Shown here: piece after piece, positions 16,934 through 27,276 of the stretch | Layout: the number at the start of each line of letters is the position of its first letter | How positions within the stretch are numbered: the stretch's first letter is position 1 | Assembly (NCBI RefSeq): GCF_014197435.1 | Contig: NZ_JACIFP010000001.1 | Location: forward strand, 2,976,001-3,040,000 | Source: Gordonia humi | GTDB taxonomy: Bacteria > Actinomycetota > Actinomycetes > Mycobacteriales > Mycobacteriaceae | Reading direction: 5' to 3' | DNA length: 64,000 bases | The notes under the pieces: generated by a model | The model's database searches: none | Seen by the model: only the letters and a program-made list of their open reading frames with translations | What the model was told of the DNA's origin: nothing | Made by a program: the position numbers and the translations under genes

Positions 16934-18832
16934 ATGGGCGTGCTGGATCGAGTGAATTCACCGGCTGATGTGCGAGCGTGCTCGCCTGCCGAGCTCGGAC
17001 AGCTCGCCTCGGAGATCCGCACCTTCCTCATCGAGAAGGTGGCGGCGACCGGCGGCCATCTGGGCCCGAACCTCGGCGTCGTCGAACTGACCCTGGCGAT
17101 CCACCGCGTGTTCGAATCGCCGATCGATCCGATCCTCTTCGACACCGGCCACCAGAGCTACGTGCACAAGATCGTGACCGGCCGCAAGGACAGGTTCGAC
17201 ACGCTGCGCCAGCGCGACGGCCTCACCGGCTACCAGGATCGGACCGAGAGTCCGCACGACTGGATCGAGTCGTCGCACGCCTCGGCCGCCCTGTCGAACG
17301 CGGACGGGCTGTCGAAGGCGTTCGAACTCGCCGCGAACACCCCCGGGCACCTGTCGGCGGCCGATCGCGACCGCACCGTCGTCGCCGTGGTCGGCGACGG
17401 CGCGCTGACCGGCGGCATGTGCTGGGAGGCGCTGAACAACATCGCCGACGGCGAGCGCTCCGTCGTGATCGTCGTCAACGACAACGGTCGCTCGTACGCG
17501 CCGACGATCGGCGGTCTGGCGAAGAACCTGTCGGCCCTGCGTCTGCAGCCCGGTTACGAGCGGCTGCTGGAGACCGGGCGACGCCGCCTGCGCAAGGTCC
17601 CGATCGTCGGCGACGCGACCTACGCGGTGCTGCACGGGATGAAGAGCGGTGTCAAAGACCTGGTGTCTCCGCAGGCCATGTTCGCCGACCTCGGTCTCAA
17701 GTACGTCGGACCGGTCGACGGCCACGATCTCGGCGCCCTCGAGGCCGCACTGCGTCGCGCCAAGGCGTTCGGCGGACCGGTGATCGTGCACACCGTGACC
17801 CGCAAGGGCATGGGCTACGCCCCGGCCGAGGCCGACGAGGCCGAACAGATGCATTCCACCGGGAAGATCGATCCGGCCACGGGCAAGGCGACGTCGGTGT
17901 CGGCGAAGGACTGGACCTCGGTGTTCTCCGATGCGCTCGTCGCCGAGGGCGAACGTCGGCCGGAGGTGGTCGCGATCACCGCGGCGATGCCCGGACCCAC
18001 CGGACTCGTCCAGTTCGGCGACCGGTTCCCGAACCGCATGTTCGACGTCGGCATCGCCGAGCAGCACGGCATGGCGTCGGCCGCCGGTCTCGCGCTCGGC
18101 GGCATGCACCCGGTGATCGCGATCTACGCGACCTTCCTCAACCGAGCGTTCGACCAGCTGCTGATGGACGTCGCGCTGCTGAAGCTGCCGGTGACCGTCG
18201 TCCTGGATCGTTCCGGTCTCACCGGTCCCGACGGCCCGAGCCACCACGGCATGTGGGATCTGTCGCTGATGGCACTGGTGCCCGGGATGCGCGTCGCGGC
18301 ACCGCGCGACGCCCTGCGCGTCACCGAGGAGTTGTCGGAGGCGCTCGACGCCGCCGACGGTCCCACCGCGCTGCGCTATTCGAAAGGTGCGGTGCCCGAG
18401 GATATTCCGGCCGTGCGTCGACTGCACGACGGCGTCGACGTCCTGGCCGCGGGCCCGGAGTCGGGCTCGGACGTCCTGATCGTCGGCGTGGGCGCGTTCG
18501 CGCAGCTCGCGCTCGACACCGCCGAGCAGCTGGCGGAGCACTCGGTGACGGCCACCGTCGTCGATCCGCGCTGGGTGCTGCCGGTCCCGGACTCGATCGC
18601 GACCCTGGCGCGGGATCATCGCCTCGTCGTGACGATGGAGGACGGCGGTGTGCAGGGCGGTGTCGGATCGGCCGTCGTGCGGTCCCTCGCGGATGCGGGC
18701 GTCACCACGCGCGTGCGTCAGTACGGTGTGCCGCAGCAGTTCGTCACCCACTCCTCGCGCGACGAGCTTCTCGCCGACTTCGGCCTCACCGCACCGGACC
18801 TCGCCGAGAGCATCGCGAAAGACCTGGCGTAG
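16934..18832 (+). CDS. dxs: 1-deoxy-D-xylulose-5-phosphate synthase
   Basis: A 632-residue thiamine-diphosphate enzyme that condenses pyruvate with glyceraldehyde-3-phosphate, the first step of the MEP isoprenoid pathway. The thiamine site [16 protein letters not shown] is near residues 151-166; other markers are [35 protein letters not shown] and [18 protein letters not shown]. Length and ends fit the family. A good AGGGAGGG site precedes ATG 16934. It stands alone in its transcription unit, convergent with the RNase D-like gene. Confidence 0.98.
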   Translation: MGVLDRVNSPADVRACSPAELGQLASEIRTFLIEKVAATGGHLGPNLGVVELTLAIHRVFESPIDPILFDTGHQSYVHKIVTGRKDRFDTLRQRDGLTGYQDRTESPHDWIESSHASAALSNADGLSKAFELAANTPGHLSAADRDRTVVAVVGDGALTGGMCWEALNNIADGERSVVIVVNDNGRSYAPTIGGLAKNLSALRLQPGYERLLETGRRRLRKVPIVGDATYAVLHGMKSGVKDLVSPQAMFADLGLKYVGPVDGHDLGALEAALRRAKAFGGPVIVHTVTRKGMGYAPAEADEAEQMHSTGKIDPATGKATSVSAKDWTSVFSDALVAEGERRPEVVAITAAMPGPTGLVQFGDRFPNRMFDVGIAEQHGMASAAGLALGGMHPVIAIYATFLNRAFDQLLMDVALLKLPVTVVLDRSGLTGPDGPSHHGMWDLSLMALVPGMRVAAPRDALRVTEELSEALDAADGPTALRYSKGAVPEDIPAVRRLHDGVDVLAAGPESGSDVLIVGVGAFAQLALDTAEQLAEHSVTATVVDPRWVLPVPDSIATLARDHRLVVTMEDGGVQGGVGSAVVRSLADAGVTTRVRQYGVPQQFVTHSSRDELLADFGLTAPDLAESIAKDLA

Positions 18833-18853
18833 GGGCTCGGCCCCGGCAGGGGT

Positions 18854-20077
18854 CTACGCCACGCCCGCCAAGGCCGCCGCGATCGGATCCGCGGAGAGTT
18901 CGACCTGCCACGGTCGGGCGCCCAACTCGGCGAGCCGAGTGGCGACGGTCTCGTCGTCGCGCACACCGAACCAGCACAGGTCGCGCACGACGGCAGGCGT
19001 CAGGAGGTTCTCCGGCGCGATGCCGAGCGACTCGGCGAGCTCTTTGACGGCGGGGCGGACCGCCTTCGCGCGGGCGGCGGGCACCGGATGCTTCGGCTCC
19101 CAGCGGTTGATCGGCGGCACGCCGGTCTGCGGCGCCTTCTTCGGCGGCAGATCGGCGTCGTCGAGTGCGCGCGCCCTGTTGACGGCGGCCATCCAGGTGC
19201 CCGCCTGCCGACGCTGCCGGGGTCCGCCGAAGACCGGCAGCGCGGTCAGTTCGGCGGAGTTGCGGGGCGCCGACGTGACGGCGTTGACGATCGCGGAGTC
19301 GGGCAGGACGCGGCTCGGCGCGATGTCGCGCCGCTGAGCGATCTCCTCCCGCGCGGTCCACAGTTCACGGACCGTCGCCAACTGGCGCTGCGATTTGAGA
19401 TTGTGGATGCCGGATGTGCGACGCCACCGGTCGGTCTTCGGTTCGGCGGGCGGCCGAGCCAGAACCGCGGCGAACTCCTGGGCCGCCCACTCCTGCCGTC
19501 CGGCCTCGCGCAGCGCGGCGTTCACCGCGTCGCGCAGTTCGATGAGCACTTCCACGTCGAGTGCCGCGTAGTTCAACCAGTCGGCCGGCAGCGGACGTTT
19601 GGACCAGTCGGCCGCACCGTGGCCCTTGGCCAGCCCCAGGTGCAGGAACTCGGCGACCATCGCGGCCAGGTTCACTTTGGGGACGCCGAGGAGCCGACCG
19701 GCGAGCTCGGTGTCGAAGACCGTCTCGCAGACGAAGCCGAGTTCGCGGAGGCAGGGAAGGTCCTGGTCGGCGGCGTGCAGGATCCACTGCGGGCCGGTCA
19801 TCGCGTCGATCACCGGGCGCAGGGCGTCGGGATGGTCGATCGGGTCGAGCAGGAAGCTTCCGGCTCCGGTGCGGCGCAGCTGAATCAGATAGGCGCGCTG
19901 AGAGTATTTGAATCCGCTGGCGCGTTCGGTGTCGACGGCGATGGGGCCGGTGCCCGCGGCCAGGCGGGCCGCGACGTCGGCGAACTCGTCGGGGGTGGAC
20001 AGGACCGCGGGCACGCCCTCGCGGGGGGCGGTCAGCGCGACGACGGGAACATCGGGCGACGGGGCGGGATCGGTCAC
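18854..20077 (-). CDS. RNase D-like 3'-5' exoribonuclease with HRDC domain
   Basis: A 407-residue DEDD exonuclease. ExoI has AVDTERASGFKYSQRAYLIQL (Asp and Glu), ExoII has HAADQDLPCLRELGF (Asp), and ExoIII has LNYAALDVEVLIELRD (Tyr and Asp). An HRDC domain follows (about 225-300, from KSQRQLATVRELWTAREEIA), and a conserved C-terminal domain follows that. It is the counterpart of Rv2681. GTG 20077 is 6 bases past the DUF3000 stop, so the two form an operon with DUF3000 first. Expected role: processing of stable RNA 3' ends. Confidence 0.93.
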   Translation of the reverse strand: MTDPAPSPDVPVVALTAPREGVPAVLSTPDEFADVAARLAAGTGPIAVDTERASGFKYSQRAYLIQLRRTGAGSFLLDPIDHPDALRPVIDAMTGPQWILHAADQDLPCLRELGFVCETVFDTELAGRLLGVPKVNLAAMVAEFLHLGLAKGHGAADWSKRPLPADWLNYAALDVEVLIELRDAVNAALREAGRQEWAAQEFAAVLARPPAEPKTDRWRRTSGIHNLKSQRQLATVRELWTAREEIAQRRDIAPSRVLPDSAIVNAVTSAPRNSAELTALPVFGGPRQRRQAGTWMAAVNRARALDDADLPPKKAPQTGVPPINRWEPKHPVPAARAKAVRPAVKELAESLGIAPENLLTPAVVRDLCWFGVRDDETVATRLAELGARPWQVELSADPIAAALAGVA

Positions 20078-20083
20078 GGCGGC

Positions 20084-20716
20084 TCAGACCGTGCCGAGCG
20101 ACGCCACGCCGGCGGGCGGCAGACCGGCGACGGACGCCACGACTTCACAGAACGCTTCGAGATGGCCGGTCAGATCGCCGTCGGTGGCCGTCCACGACGC
20201 GCGCAGCTCGAGCTGATGCGACTGCGGCGGGCCCGCGATGTCGCCGTAGCGCACCGACGTCGTCGCCGTCACGGTTCCGCCGAGCGCGCGCACCATCGGC
20301 ACCTCGCTGCCGAACGGGGGAGTCGACTCCGTCTCGCCGTCGGCGACACCGAGTTCTTCGGCTAGCCAGCTCCAGGCCACCTGGGGCAGCAGCGGATCGG
20401 CGGCCAGGGCGGCCTCGACTTCGGCCTGGATGTATGCGACGAGGCGGAACGTCCCGTTCCACGCGTCCTGCCCGTCCGGGTCGTACAGCAGCACGAGACG
20501 TCCGAACGAACTGCCTGCGGAGTCCGCGGGCAGCTGCGCCGGGTCGGCGGTGTCGGGCGAGCGCACTTCCACGCCGAGGGCGTAGCTGTAGGGTGCGAGA
20601 CGCTGCGGGGGACGGATCGAACCGACCTCGATCTCCGGCCGCACCGATGCAGCGTGCAGCGACTGCACCGCTACGCGGAACTCGGCAGGCTCCGTAGGAG
20701 CTCCAGAACTGGTCAC
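20084..20716 (-). CDS. DUF3000 protein
   Basis: A 210-residue soluble protein with the conserved segments GSIRPPQRLAPYSYALG, SFGRLVLLYDPDGQDAWNG and a C-terminal RASWTATDGDLTGHLEAFC. It corresponds to Rv2680 (same length). GTG 20716 is chosen over the 309-residue longer frame, whose extra part lacks resemblance. It lies directly upstream of the RNase D-like gene, and is divergent from hemE with 100 bases between. Function unknown; the constant pairing with the nuclease suggests RNA metabolism. Confidence 0.9.
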   Translation of the reverse strand: MTSSGAPTEPAEFRVAVQSLHAASVRPEIEVGSIRPPQRLAPYSYALGVEVRSPDTADPAQLPADSAGSSFGRLVLLYDPDGQDAWNGTFRLVAYIQAEVEAALAADPLLPQVAWSWLAEELGVADGETESTPPFGSEVPMVRALGGTVTATTSVRYGDIAGPPQSHQLELRASWTATDGDLTGHLEAFCEVVASVAGLPPAGVASLGTV

Positions 20717-20816
20717 GGCCGTCAGGTTAGGCCCCGCATCGGCTCGGGTGGCGGAGGCGCGCCGGGAATACGGGGTGTGAGCCGATCCGATGCGTCGAGG
20801 ATGGCACAGTGAACAC

Positions 20817-21878
20817 ATGACTACGGTGCGTGCCCGTCGAACTCCGACCGAAATGCCGCTGATCGCCGCCGCGACAGGCGCTGTTCCCTCCCGCCGACCC
20901 GTCTGGTTCATGCGCCAGGCCGGCCGTTCCCTGCCCGAGTACCGTGCGATCCGTGCCGATCGTGGAATGCTCGAATCCTGCTTCGACGCCGACCTCGTCG
21001 CCGAGATCACCATGCAGCCGGTGCGCCGTCACGACACGGATGCGGCGATCCTGTTCTCCGACATCGTCGTACCGCTCAAGGCCGCAGGTGTGGATCTGGA
21101 CATCGTGCCCGGCACGGGACCGGTGATCGCGTCACCGGTGCGGACCGCCGCCGACGTCGCCGCGCTCGATCGTCTCGAACCCGACCAGGTCGGCGCGGTG
21201 AACGCGGCGATCGGGCGGCTCCTCACCGAACTCCCGTCGACGGTCGCGCTGATCGGTTTCGCCGGCGCTCCGTTCACCCTCGCGTCGTACCTGATCGAGG
21301 GCGGCCCGAGCCGCACGTACGAGAACACCAAGAGGATGATGCTCGGCGATCCCGAGCTGTGGCACACCCTGATGGGACATCTGACCGATGTGACGATCGC
21401 GTTCCTGCGCGCCCAGATCGATGCGGGCGTCGACGCCGTCCAACTGTTCGACTCGTGGGCGGGCACCCTGTCGGAGGCGTCCTACGAGGCGTTCGTCGCA
21501 CCGCACGCGACGCGGGTGATGGCCGAGATCGAAGGCTACGGCGTGCCCCGCATCCACTTCGGCGTCGGCACCGGCGAACTGCTGGCGGCGATGACCCGCG
21601 TGGGCACCGATGTGATCGGCGTCGACTGGCGCATCCCGCTCGACGTGGCCGCCGAGCGCGTCGGCCGCGACGTCGCGATCCAGGGAAACCTCGATCCGAC
21701 GGCGTTGCTCGCCGGTCGCGACGTGGTCCGGCGTGAACTGACCCGGATCATCGACGAGGGCGAACGCGCCGTCGCGGCGGGCACTCCCGGTCACATCGTC
21801 AATCTCGGCCACGGCGTCCTGCCGAACACCGAGGCGGACGCGATCACGCACGCCGTCGAACTGATCCACTCGCTGTGA
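20817..21878 (+). CDS. hemE: Uroporphyrinogen decarboxylase
   Basis: A 353-residue cytoplasmic enzyme that removes four carboxyl groups from uroporphyrinogen III to give coproporphyrinogen III. The family signature [18 protein letters not shown] is near residue 24, with the second signature [17 protein letters not shown] near 145, and FDSWAGTLS and [11 protein letters not shown] further on. ATG 20817 is preferred to upstream GTG/ATG codons by family length. The last bases overlap the GTG start of hemG (GTGA), so the haem genes are translationally coupled. Confidence 0.97.
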   Translation: MTTVRARRTPTEMPLIAAATGAVPSRRPVWFMRQAGRSLPEYRAIRADRGMLESCFDADLVAEITMQPVRRHDTDAAILFSDIVVPLKAAGVDLDIVPGTGPVIASPVRTAADVAALDRLEPDQVGAVNAAIGRLLTELPSTVALIGFAGAPFTLASYLIEGGPSRTYENTKRMMLGDPELWHTLMGHLTDVTIAFLRAQIDAGVDAVQLFDSWAGTLSEASYEAFVAPHATRVMAEIEGYGVPRIHFGVGTGELLAAMTRVGTDVIGVDWRIPLDVAAERVGRDVAIQGNLDPTALLAGRDVVRRELTRIIDEGERAVAAGTPGHIVNLGHGVLPNTEADAITHAVELIHSL

Positions 21879-23248
21879 GCGGGCGCGTCGCCGTCGTCGG
21901 TGCGGGCGTCTCGGGGCTGACCGGCGCCTACGACCTCCGCCGCGGACTCGGCGACGACGCGCACATCGACGTCTTCACCGCCGAGTCGACGCCCGGCGGG
22001 CTGCTCCGCGCGGCGACGGTCGGCGGAGTGTCGATGGACGTCGGCGCGGAGGCGTTCATCGTGCGGCGGCCCGAGGCGCTCGACCTGGTCACCGAACTCG
22101 GTCTCGCCGATCAGATCGTGTCGCCGGGCGGTCTGCGCCCGGCCGTGTGGTCGGACGGACGGCTGCACCCGCTGCCCGCGCCCGCTCTGATGGGCGTACC
22201 GGCGACGGCCGACGCCCTCGGCTCGCTGATCGACGACGACGCGCGCCGTGTGATCGACACCGAATCCGATCGGCCGATGGACTGGACGGTGGGCGCGGAC
22301 GTGTCGGTCGGGGAGTTCGTCGCCGAGCGGTTCGGCGACGCCGTGGTGGCCCGCAGCGTCGACCCGATGCTGGGCGGAGTGTATTCGGCCCTGGCCCGCG
22401 ACCTCGGCGTGCGGGAGGCGATTCCGGCGCTGGCCCAGGCACTGGACGCGGGGGCGCCGTCGTTGACGGCGGCCGTCGCGCGGGTCACCGGCCGGCCGGC
22501 CGGATCGGGGCCGGTGTTCGGCGCCCTGCGCGGCGGATACCGGATGCTCGTCGACTCGCTGATCGGGGCGGCGCGTCCGTCCGTGCACACGGGTGTCGCA
22601 GTGCGCGGCGTCCGGGCCGCCGGACGTCGCTTCGACCTCGACGCCGACACGTCGATCGACACGACGGGTTACGACGCCGTGCTCGTGGCCGCGCCCGTCT
22701 GGGCGGCCGCCGAACTGCTGACCGAGGTGGCCGCCGAGGCCGCGACGGGTTTCGGCCGGGTGCGTGCCGCGGGTTCGGCGGTGGTCGCCGTCGCCGTCGA
22801 CGGACCGACTCCGGAGCATTCGGGTGTCCTGGTGGCATCCGACGCCGACCTGTCCCTCAAGGCGATCACCTTGAGCAGCCGCAAATGGCCGCACCTGGCC
22901 GGGGGCGATCACGCGGTGCTGCGGGCCTCCTTCGGCAGGCTCGGGCAGCCGGTGACCGCCGACGACGCCGATCTCGTGCACCGGGCAACCGCCGATCTGG
23001 GCACCGTGTTCGACGCCGCCGGACTTCCGGCGCCGACCGTCGTCGACGCGACCGTCCAACGCTGGCCCGCCGGCCTGCCGCATTACGGTCCCGGACACCT
23101 CGCGGCCATGGCCTCGGCGTCCGCCGCCCTTCCGGACGGCGTCGCCGTCGCCGGGTCGGGCTATCGCGGGGTGGGCGTGCCCGCGTGCATCGGCACCGCG
23201 CGCGACGGGGCCGAAAGACTCCTACGGCACGTGAACGCGCTCACCTGA
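21875..23248 (+). CDS. hemG: Coproporphyrinogen III / protoporphyrinogen oxidase (HemY/CgoX type)
   Basis: A 457-residue FAD-dependent oxidase. The N-terminal FAD loop is [19 protein letters not shown], followed by the [22 protein letters not shown] motif; the C-terminal FAD contact is [21 protein letters not shown]. In actinobacteria this enzyme oxidises coproporphyrinogen III to coproporphyrin III in the coproporphyrin-dependent branch, which fits the downstream coproheme decarboxylase gene. The GTG start overlaps hemE. No ferrochelatase gene is in the window. Confidence 0.94.
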   Translation: MSGRVAVVGAGVSGLTGAYDLRRGLGDDAHIDVFTAESTPGGLLRAATVGGVSMDVGAEAFIVRRPEALDLVTELGLADQIVSPGGLRPAVWSDGRLHPLPAPALMGVPATADALGSLIDDDARRVIDTESDRPMDWTVGADVSVGEFVAERFGDAVVARSVDPMLGGVYSALARDLGVREAIPALAQALDAGAPSLTAAVARVTGRPAGSGPVFGALRGGYRMLVDSLIGAARPSVHTGVAVRGVRAAGRRFDLDADTSIDTTGYDAVLVAAPVWAAAELLTEVAAEAATGFGRVRAAGSAVVAVAVDGPTPEHSGVLVASDADLSLKAITLSSRKWPHLAGGDHAVLRASFGRLGQPVTADDADLVHRATADLGTVFDAAGLPAPTVVDATVQRWPAGLPHYGPGHLAAMASASAALPDGVAVAGSGYRGVGVPACIGTARDGAERLLRHVNALT

Positions 23249-23285
23249 CCGTGATCGGCGATTCGCGCGGTGGCACGATGGAGGC

Positions 23286-23981
23286 ATGACTCGCCTCGAT
23301 TACGCAGAAATCAACTCCACGCTCCGCTACCTGATGTTCTCGGTGTTCACCGTTCGCGCGGGCGAACTCCCCGAGGACCGCACCGAGGCCGCCGCCGACT
23401 TCGAGCGCTTCCTCGCCGACGTCGAAGAGACGGGCGTCGTGGTGCGCGGCGTGTACGACGTGGCGGGTATGCGCGGCGACGCCGACTTCATGTTCTGGTG
23501 GCACGCGGAGACCATCGAGCAGCTGCAGGCCGCGTACTCGACGTTCCGACGCACCACGATCCTCGGCCGTGCGAGCGACCCGTTCTGGAGCGGCGCCGCG
23601 CTGCACCGTCCGGCGGAGTTCAACAAGAGCCACATCCCGGCGTTCATGGCCGGTGAGGAGGCGGGCGCCTACATCTGCGTGTACCCGTTCGTCCGCTCGT
23701 ACGAGTGGTACCTGCTGCCCGACGACGAGCGTCGCAAGATGCTCGCCGACCACGGTATGGCCGCCCGCTCCTACAAGGACGTGCGGGCCAACACCGTGCC
23801 CGCGTTCGCGCTCGGCGACTTCGAGTGGATCCTCGCCTTCGAGGCTCCCGAACTCGATCGGATCGTCGACCTGATGCGGGACCTGCGCGCCACCGACGCC
23901 CGTATGCACGTCCGCGTCGAGATCCCGTTCTTCACCGGTCCGCGCGTGGAGGCCGCGAAGCTGGTCAACGCCCTGCCGTAG
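23286..23981 (+). CDS. chdC: Coproheme decarboxylase (HemQ/ChdC)
   Basis: A 231-residue member of the chlorite-dismutase superfamily that converts coproheme to haem b with peroxide. Recognisable parts are [48 protein letters not shown] and the [14 protein letters not shown] segment, which should carry the proximal haem histidine; the tyrosine that takes part in catalysis is likely in [11 protein letters not shown]. It is 37 bases after hemG on the same strand, completing hemE-hemG-chdC as in Rv2678c-Rv2676c. Convergent with msrB, 8 bases apart. Confidence 0.96.
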   Translation: MTRLDYAEINSTLRYLMFSVFTVRAGELPEDRTEAAADFERFLADVEETGVVVRGVYDVAGMRGDADFMFWWHAETIEQLQAAYSTFRRTTILGRASDPFWSGAALHRPAEFNKSHIPAFMAGEEAGAYICVYPFVRSYEWYLLPDDERRKMLADHGMAARSYKDVRANTVPAFALGDFEWILAFEAPELDRIVDLMRDLRATDARMHVRVEIPFFTGPRVEAAKLVNALP

Positions 23982-23989
23982 CGTTCCGC

Positions 23990-24421
23990 TCAGCCCTCGG
24001 CCGGCCGCATCGTCAGGCTGATCGAGTTGATGCAGTACCGGAGATCGGTGGGGGTGTCGTAGCCCTCACCGGAGAAGACGTGGCCGAGGTGGCTGTGGCA
24101 GTTGGCGCACAGCACCTCGGTGCGTCGCATGCCGAGCGAGTCGTCGACGCGTTCGATCACGGCCTCACCGGCGAGCGGGGTGAAGAACGACGGCCAGCCG
24201 CAGTGCGATTCGAACTTGGTCTCACTGCGGAACAGCTCGGCGCCGCATGCGCGGCACGCGTAGACCCCGACGTCGGTGGAGTCGGTGTATTCGCCGGTGA
24301 ACGGCCGTTCCGTGCCCGCCTGGCGAAGCACCTGGAACTCGGCCGGAGTGAGGCGTTCACGCCACTGCGCGTCGGTGAGCTCGGTGAAGTCTTCGGTTCC
24401 GTTCGATGCGTCGTTCGTCAT
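23990..24421 (-). CDS. msrB: Peptide-methionine (R)-S-oxide reductase
   Basis: A 143-residue MsrB that reduces methionine-R-sulfoxide in proteins. Zinc is held by two pairs, CRAC (about residue 58) and CANC (about 108); FESHCGWPSFF is the family signature and the catalytic cysteine is in RYCINSISL near the C-terminus. ATG 24421 gives the usual length; the much longer frame upstream is a shadow of aftC. It is read in the same direction as aftC and starts 20 bases past its stop, so co-transcription is likely. Confidence 0.96.
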   Translation of the reverse strand: MTNDASNGTEDFTELTDAQWRERLTPAEFQVLRQAGTERPFTGEYTDSTDVGVYACRACGAELFRSETKFESHCGWPSFFTPLAGEAVIERVDDSLGMRRTEVLCANCHSHLGHVFSGEGYDTPTDLRYCINSISLTMRPAEG

Positions 24422-24441
24422 ACGTTCCAGAGTAACCGCGG

Positions 24442-25668
24442 TCAGACGGCGGGTGTCGGCTCCCGGTCGACGACACCGTCCACACCGGGTGCGTCGTCGC
24501 GCCGCAGGTCCAGGAACCGGAACAGCAGCGAGCAGAACACGGCGATCATCAGCAGCGACCAGCCCCAGGTGACCTTGCCGTATTCGAGGTAGCGGCCGAA
24601 CGGCTCCCACTCGGTGGAGTAGAACACGTCGAACGAGAGACATCCGTATGCGCCGAGCCAGGCGGGCCAGTTCCGCACCGCCGATCCCTTGAGGAACACG
24701 GTCATCAGCAGCGGGAACAGAAGCATCGAGTAGTAGCCCTGGCCGAGCGATCCGACGAGGAAGAAGGTGCCCAGCAGCACGCCGGACGACGTCGCCAGCC
24801 ACAGCAGCTCGTCGGTGCGCCGGTAGTGGCGGTACAGGAACCACAGCGAGAACACGGCCATCACCGCGAACGCGATGCGCAGCAGGAGCACGAGCCACCC
24901 GTCGATGCCGAAGTACACGCCGTTGCCGGTGATCGAGCTGTTGTAGTAGTCGCGCGACTCGCCGAGGTAGGGGACGGTGCGCTTGACGAAGTCGAGTGGA
25001 TCGTTCGAGAACGGCCACGCCAGCACGTTCAGGACGAGCGGCACACCGACGGCGGTGATGAGGATCTTCCACTGGCGGTTCAACAGCACCAGGAGGAGCA
25101 GGGGTGCGAGGATCGGCTTCACCGCGAACGTCAGACCGATGAACACGCCGGCCCACAGGTCCTGTCGTCTGAGCATCAGCATCATGAACGCGATCATGCC
25201 GAGCAGGACGAAGGCGTTGAAGTTGGTGAAGATCAGCGTGTGCGCGACCGTCTCGGTGCTGTAGAACGCGAACACCAGACCCGGGAACACCCAGGAGCGG
25301 TGGTCGTAGCCGAACAGCCGGGTCAACAGGTACGCGCACAGGATGAGCACGGCCGCGGACACGCCGATGAAGATCCAGCGCGACGTCTGCGGATCCAACA
25401 CGGCCAGCGGCGACATCAGGAGCGTGCCCGACGGCGGATACAGGTAGTGCGGGTCGACGGTCTCGTAGTTCTCGTTGTAGACCGCACGCTGGTTCAGGAA
25501 GTTGAGCGCCGCGTTGTAGACGGGAGTGAAGTCGTCGGTGCGCGCCCCGTTCACCGCCAGGATCACGGACCTATGCAGGACCATCATGATGCTGATCGGC
25601 CACAGGATCATGCGTCCGATACGCGACGGATCGACGCGCGGATACAGGTAACGGTCTACAACGCTCAC
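24442..25668 (-). CDS. aftC: Alpha-(1->3)-arabinofuranosyltransferase AftC
   Basis: A 408-residue polytopic membrane glycosyltransferase (GT-C fold, GT87-like), about ten helices. Segments DDFTPVYNAALNFLNQRAVYNE, VDPHYLYPPSGTLLMSPLA, KPILAPLLLLVLLNRQWK, DYYNSSITGNGVYFGI, QGYYSMLLFPLLMTV and NWPAWLGAYG align well with what I recall of M. tuberculosis AftC (Rv2673), which adds the 3-branch of arabinan from decaprenyl-phosphoryl-arabinose outside the membrane. The acidic DD in the first loop is the expected catalytic pair. GTG 25668 is the start. Its presence marks an arabinogalactan/lipoarabinomannan cell wall. Confidence 0.93.
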   Translation of the reverse strand: MSVVDRYLYPRVDPSRIGRMILWPISIMMVLHRSVILAVNGARTDDFTPVYNAALNFLNQRAVYNENYETVDPHYLYPPSGTLLMSPLAVLDPQTSRWIFIGVSAAVLILCAYLLTRLFGYDHRSWVFPGLVFAFYSTETVAHTLIFTNFNAFVLLGMIAFMMLMLRRQDLWAGVFIGLTFAVKPILAPLLLLVLLNRQWKILITAVGVPLVLNVLAWPFSNDPLDFVKRTVPYLGESRDYYNSSITGNGVYFGIDGWLVLLLRIAFAVMAVFSLWFLYRHYRRTDELLWLATSSGVLLGTFFLVGSLGQGYYSMLLFPLLMTVFLKGSAVRNWPAWLGAYGCLSFDVFYSTEWEPFGRYLEYGKVTWGWSLLMIAVFCSLLFRFLDLRRDDAPGVDGVVDREPTPAV

Positions 25669-25703
25669 CCGCGCACAGTACTACACGCGCGCGGGTATCC
25701 GGC

Positions 25704-27266
25704 CTAGGCCGGGCAGGCGCGCGCCGCCGGCGTCCTGAGCGGTTCGGGGCGCAGGTACTCGGCGACGACGTCGGCCGCGCAACCGCTGTGCGCGAGGACC
25801 GAGAAGCCGAGGCCGTCCCAGCTGACGGTGGTCGGGACGGCCTTGGTCGCCATCAACGTCGACGTCAGCTGGTCGACCACGTCGCGGCCGTTGAACGGGT
25901 CGTTCGCGCCGACCATCACGAGCGGGTTCACGGCCAGCTCGTCCGGTGCGCCGGGCGCGTCCGTGGCGCCCCAGCCGTCGCAGTCGGCGAGGTCCAGGGC
26001 GGTCGTCACCGCCGTCGTCGGCGCGTCGCCCGACCAGTCCTTGACGAGCCCGGAGAGTTCATCGAGACCGGGGCGTCCTCGGAGATCGTTGCATCGTCCG
26101 ACGAGGCGACCGTCGGTTCCGCGGAGACTCTCGGCCGTCGCGACATAGCCGCGCAGGCCGGCGAGATCGCCGTGGTCGGCGTCGTCGATCGCCGCGCCGA
26201 GACGTTTGATGCCGTCGGGTGACATGTCGTCGACGGCGATCGCGGTCGTCACCGCGTCGAGCACCTGCTTGTCGGAGAGGCCGGCCAGATCGCCCGAGGC
26301 GCCGGCGTCGACGACGCGGCGCAACGACGCGGCCGCGTCCGGGCCCAGGGCGCAGCCCGCGTTCGCGCAGCGTTGCGCGAACGTGTTCAGCGACTCCTCG
26401 ACGCCGCGTGCCCGCGCGGCGGCAGCCTCCTTCGCGGCGACGTTGTAGCCGACGGGGGAGTCCAGGACCAGGCGTCCGACTTTGTCCGGATGGGCCGCGG
26501 CGTACCGCAGGGCGACGGAGGAGCCGTCGCCGACGCCGATGAGTCCGAGTCGGTCGACGCCCCACCGGTCGCGGAGACCTTCGAGGTCGCCCGCCGCGGC
26601 GTCGACGGAGAATCCGAGTTGGTTGGGGGAGAGCGTCTCGGTGCACAGATCGGCGCCCGCGCGCGCCGCGGTGCCCACGTCGGTGGCGCGGGCGGCGACG
26701 TCGCGACCGGTGGCGGCCGCGTTGGTGCTCAACACCTTGCGCTGTGCGTTGGTGAGGCAGTCGACGCCGCCACCGAGCCCCGTGCCGCGGAAGTCGACGG
26801 CGACGATCGGCGCGCTGTCGAGGATCTGTGCGCCGTCACCGCCGGCGAGGGCGAGGAGTGTCCGCGAACTCGGCAGGTCGGTGCCGCTGGTCAGCACGAG
26901 CGGCGGCGCGTCCTTCGGGGTGGTGGGTTTGCGGGCGCGGAGCACGCCGATGCGGATGGTGTCGCCGCGGTCGGCGGCCGCGTCGATCGGCATGTCGTAG
27001 GTCGCGCAGTCGGCCACGATCCCGTCGGGGACCTCCACGTCGTAGGCCTCCGTCAGCCGGTTGCCGCAGGAACGCCAGTTCAGATCGTGTTCGGGTGCCT
27101 GCAGTGTCGGTTGCCGCTGTGCCTGACTGGTGGTGTCCGCCGGATTGTCGCCGCGCACCACATCGGGTCCGGTGTCCGGACCGACCGCGCATCCGGCCGC
27201 TACGACGGTGACGGCGGAGGCCGCGAGGACGGCGGCGGACAGTCGTGCGCGGAGCGTGGACGGCAT
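25704..27266 (-). CDS. Secreted lipoprotein, alpha/beta-hydrolase fold (Rv2672 type)
   Basis: A 520-residue exported protein. ATG 27266 opens a signal peptide with lipobox VVAAGC (Cys about residue 25). The mature part has the alpha/beta-hydrolase layout of tripeptidyl-aminopeptidase-like enzymes: PIVAVDFRGTGLGGG as the oxyanion region, a PLVMVGANDPFNGRD acid loop and VLAHSGCAADVVAEYL near the end for the histidine. The expected Gly-x-Ser-x-Gly nucleophile is instead GVGDGSS, so the serine is replaced by aspartate or shifted. It may be inactive as a serine hydrolase. It lies between ribD and aftC on the same strand with 10- and 35-base gaps. Confidence 0.85.
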   Translation of the reverse strand: MPSTLRARLSAAVLAASAVTVVAAGCAVGPDTGPDVVRGDNPADTTSQAQRQPTLQAPEHDLNWRSCGNRLTEAYDVEVPDGIVADCATYDMPIDAAADRGDTIRIGVLRARKPTTPKDAPPLVLTSGTDLPSSRTLLALAGGDGAQILDSAPIVAVDFRGTGLGGGVDCLTNAQRKVLSTNAAATGRDVAARATDVGTAARAGADLCTETLSPNQLGFSVDAAAGDLEGLRDRWGVDRLGLIGVGDGSSVALRYAAAHPDKVGRLVLDSPVGYNVAAKEAAAARARGVEESLNTFAQRCANAGCALGPDAAASLRRVVDAGASGDLAGLSDKQVLDAVTTAIAVDDMSPDGIKRLGAAIDDADHGDLAGLRGYVATAESLRGTDGRLVGRCNDLRGRPGLDELSGLVKDWSGDAPTTAVTTALDLADCDGWGATDAPGAPDELAVNPLVMVGANDPFNGRDVVDQLTSTLMATKAVPTTVSWDGLGFSVLAHSGCAADVVAEYLRPEPLRTPAARACPA

Positions 27267-27276
27267 AGTCGCGAGC

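Noticed and set aside
16958..18751. 597-residue frame on the minus strand
   Set aside because: Shadow of dxs, which has all thiamine-enzyme motifs.
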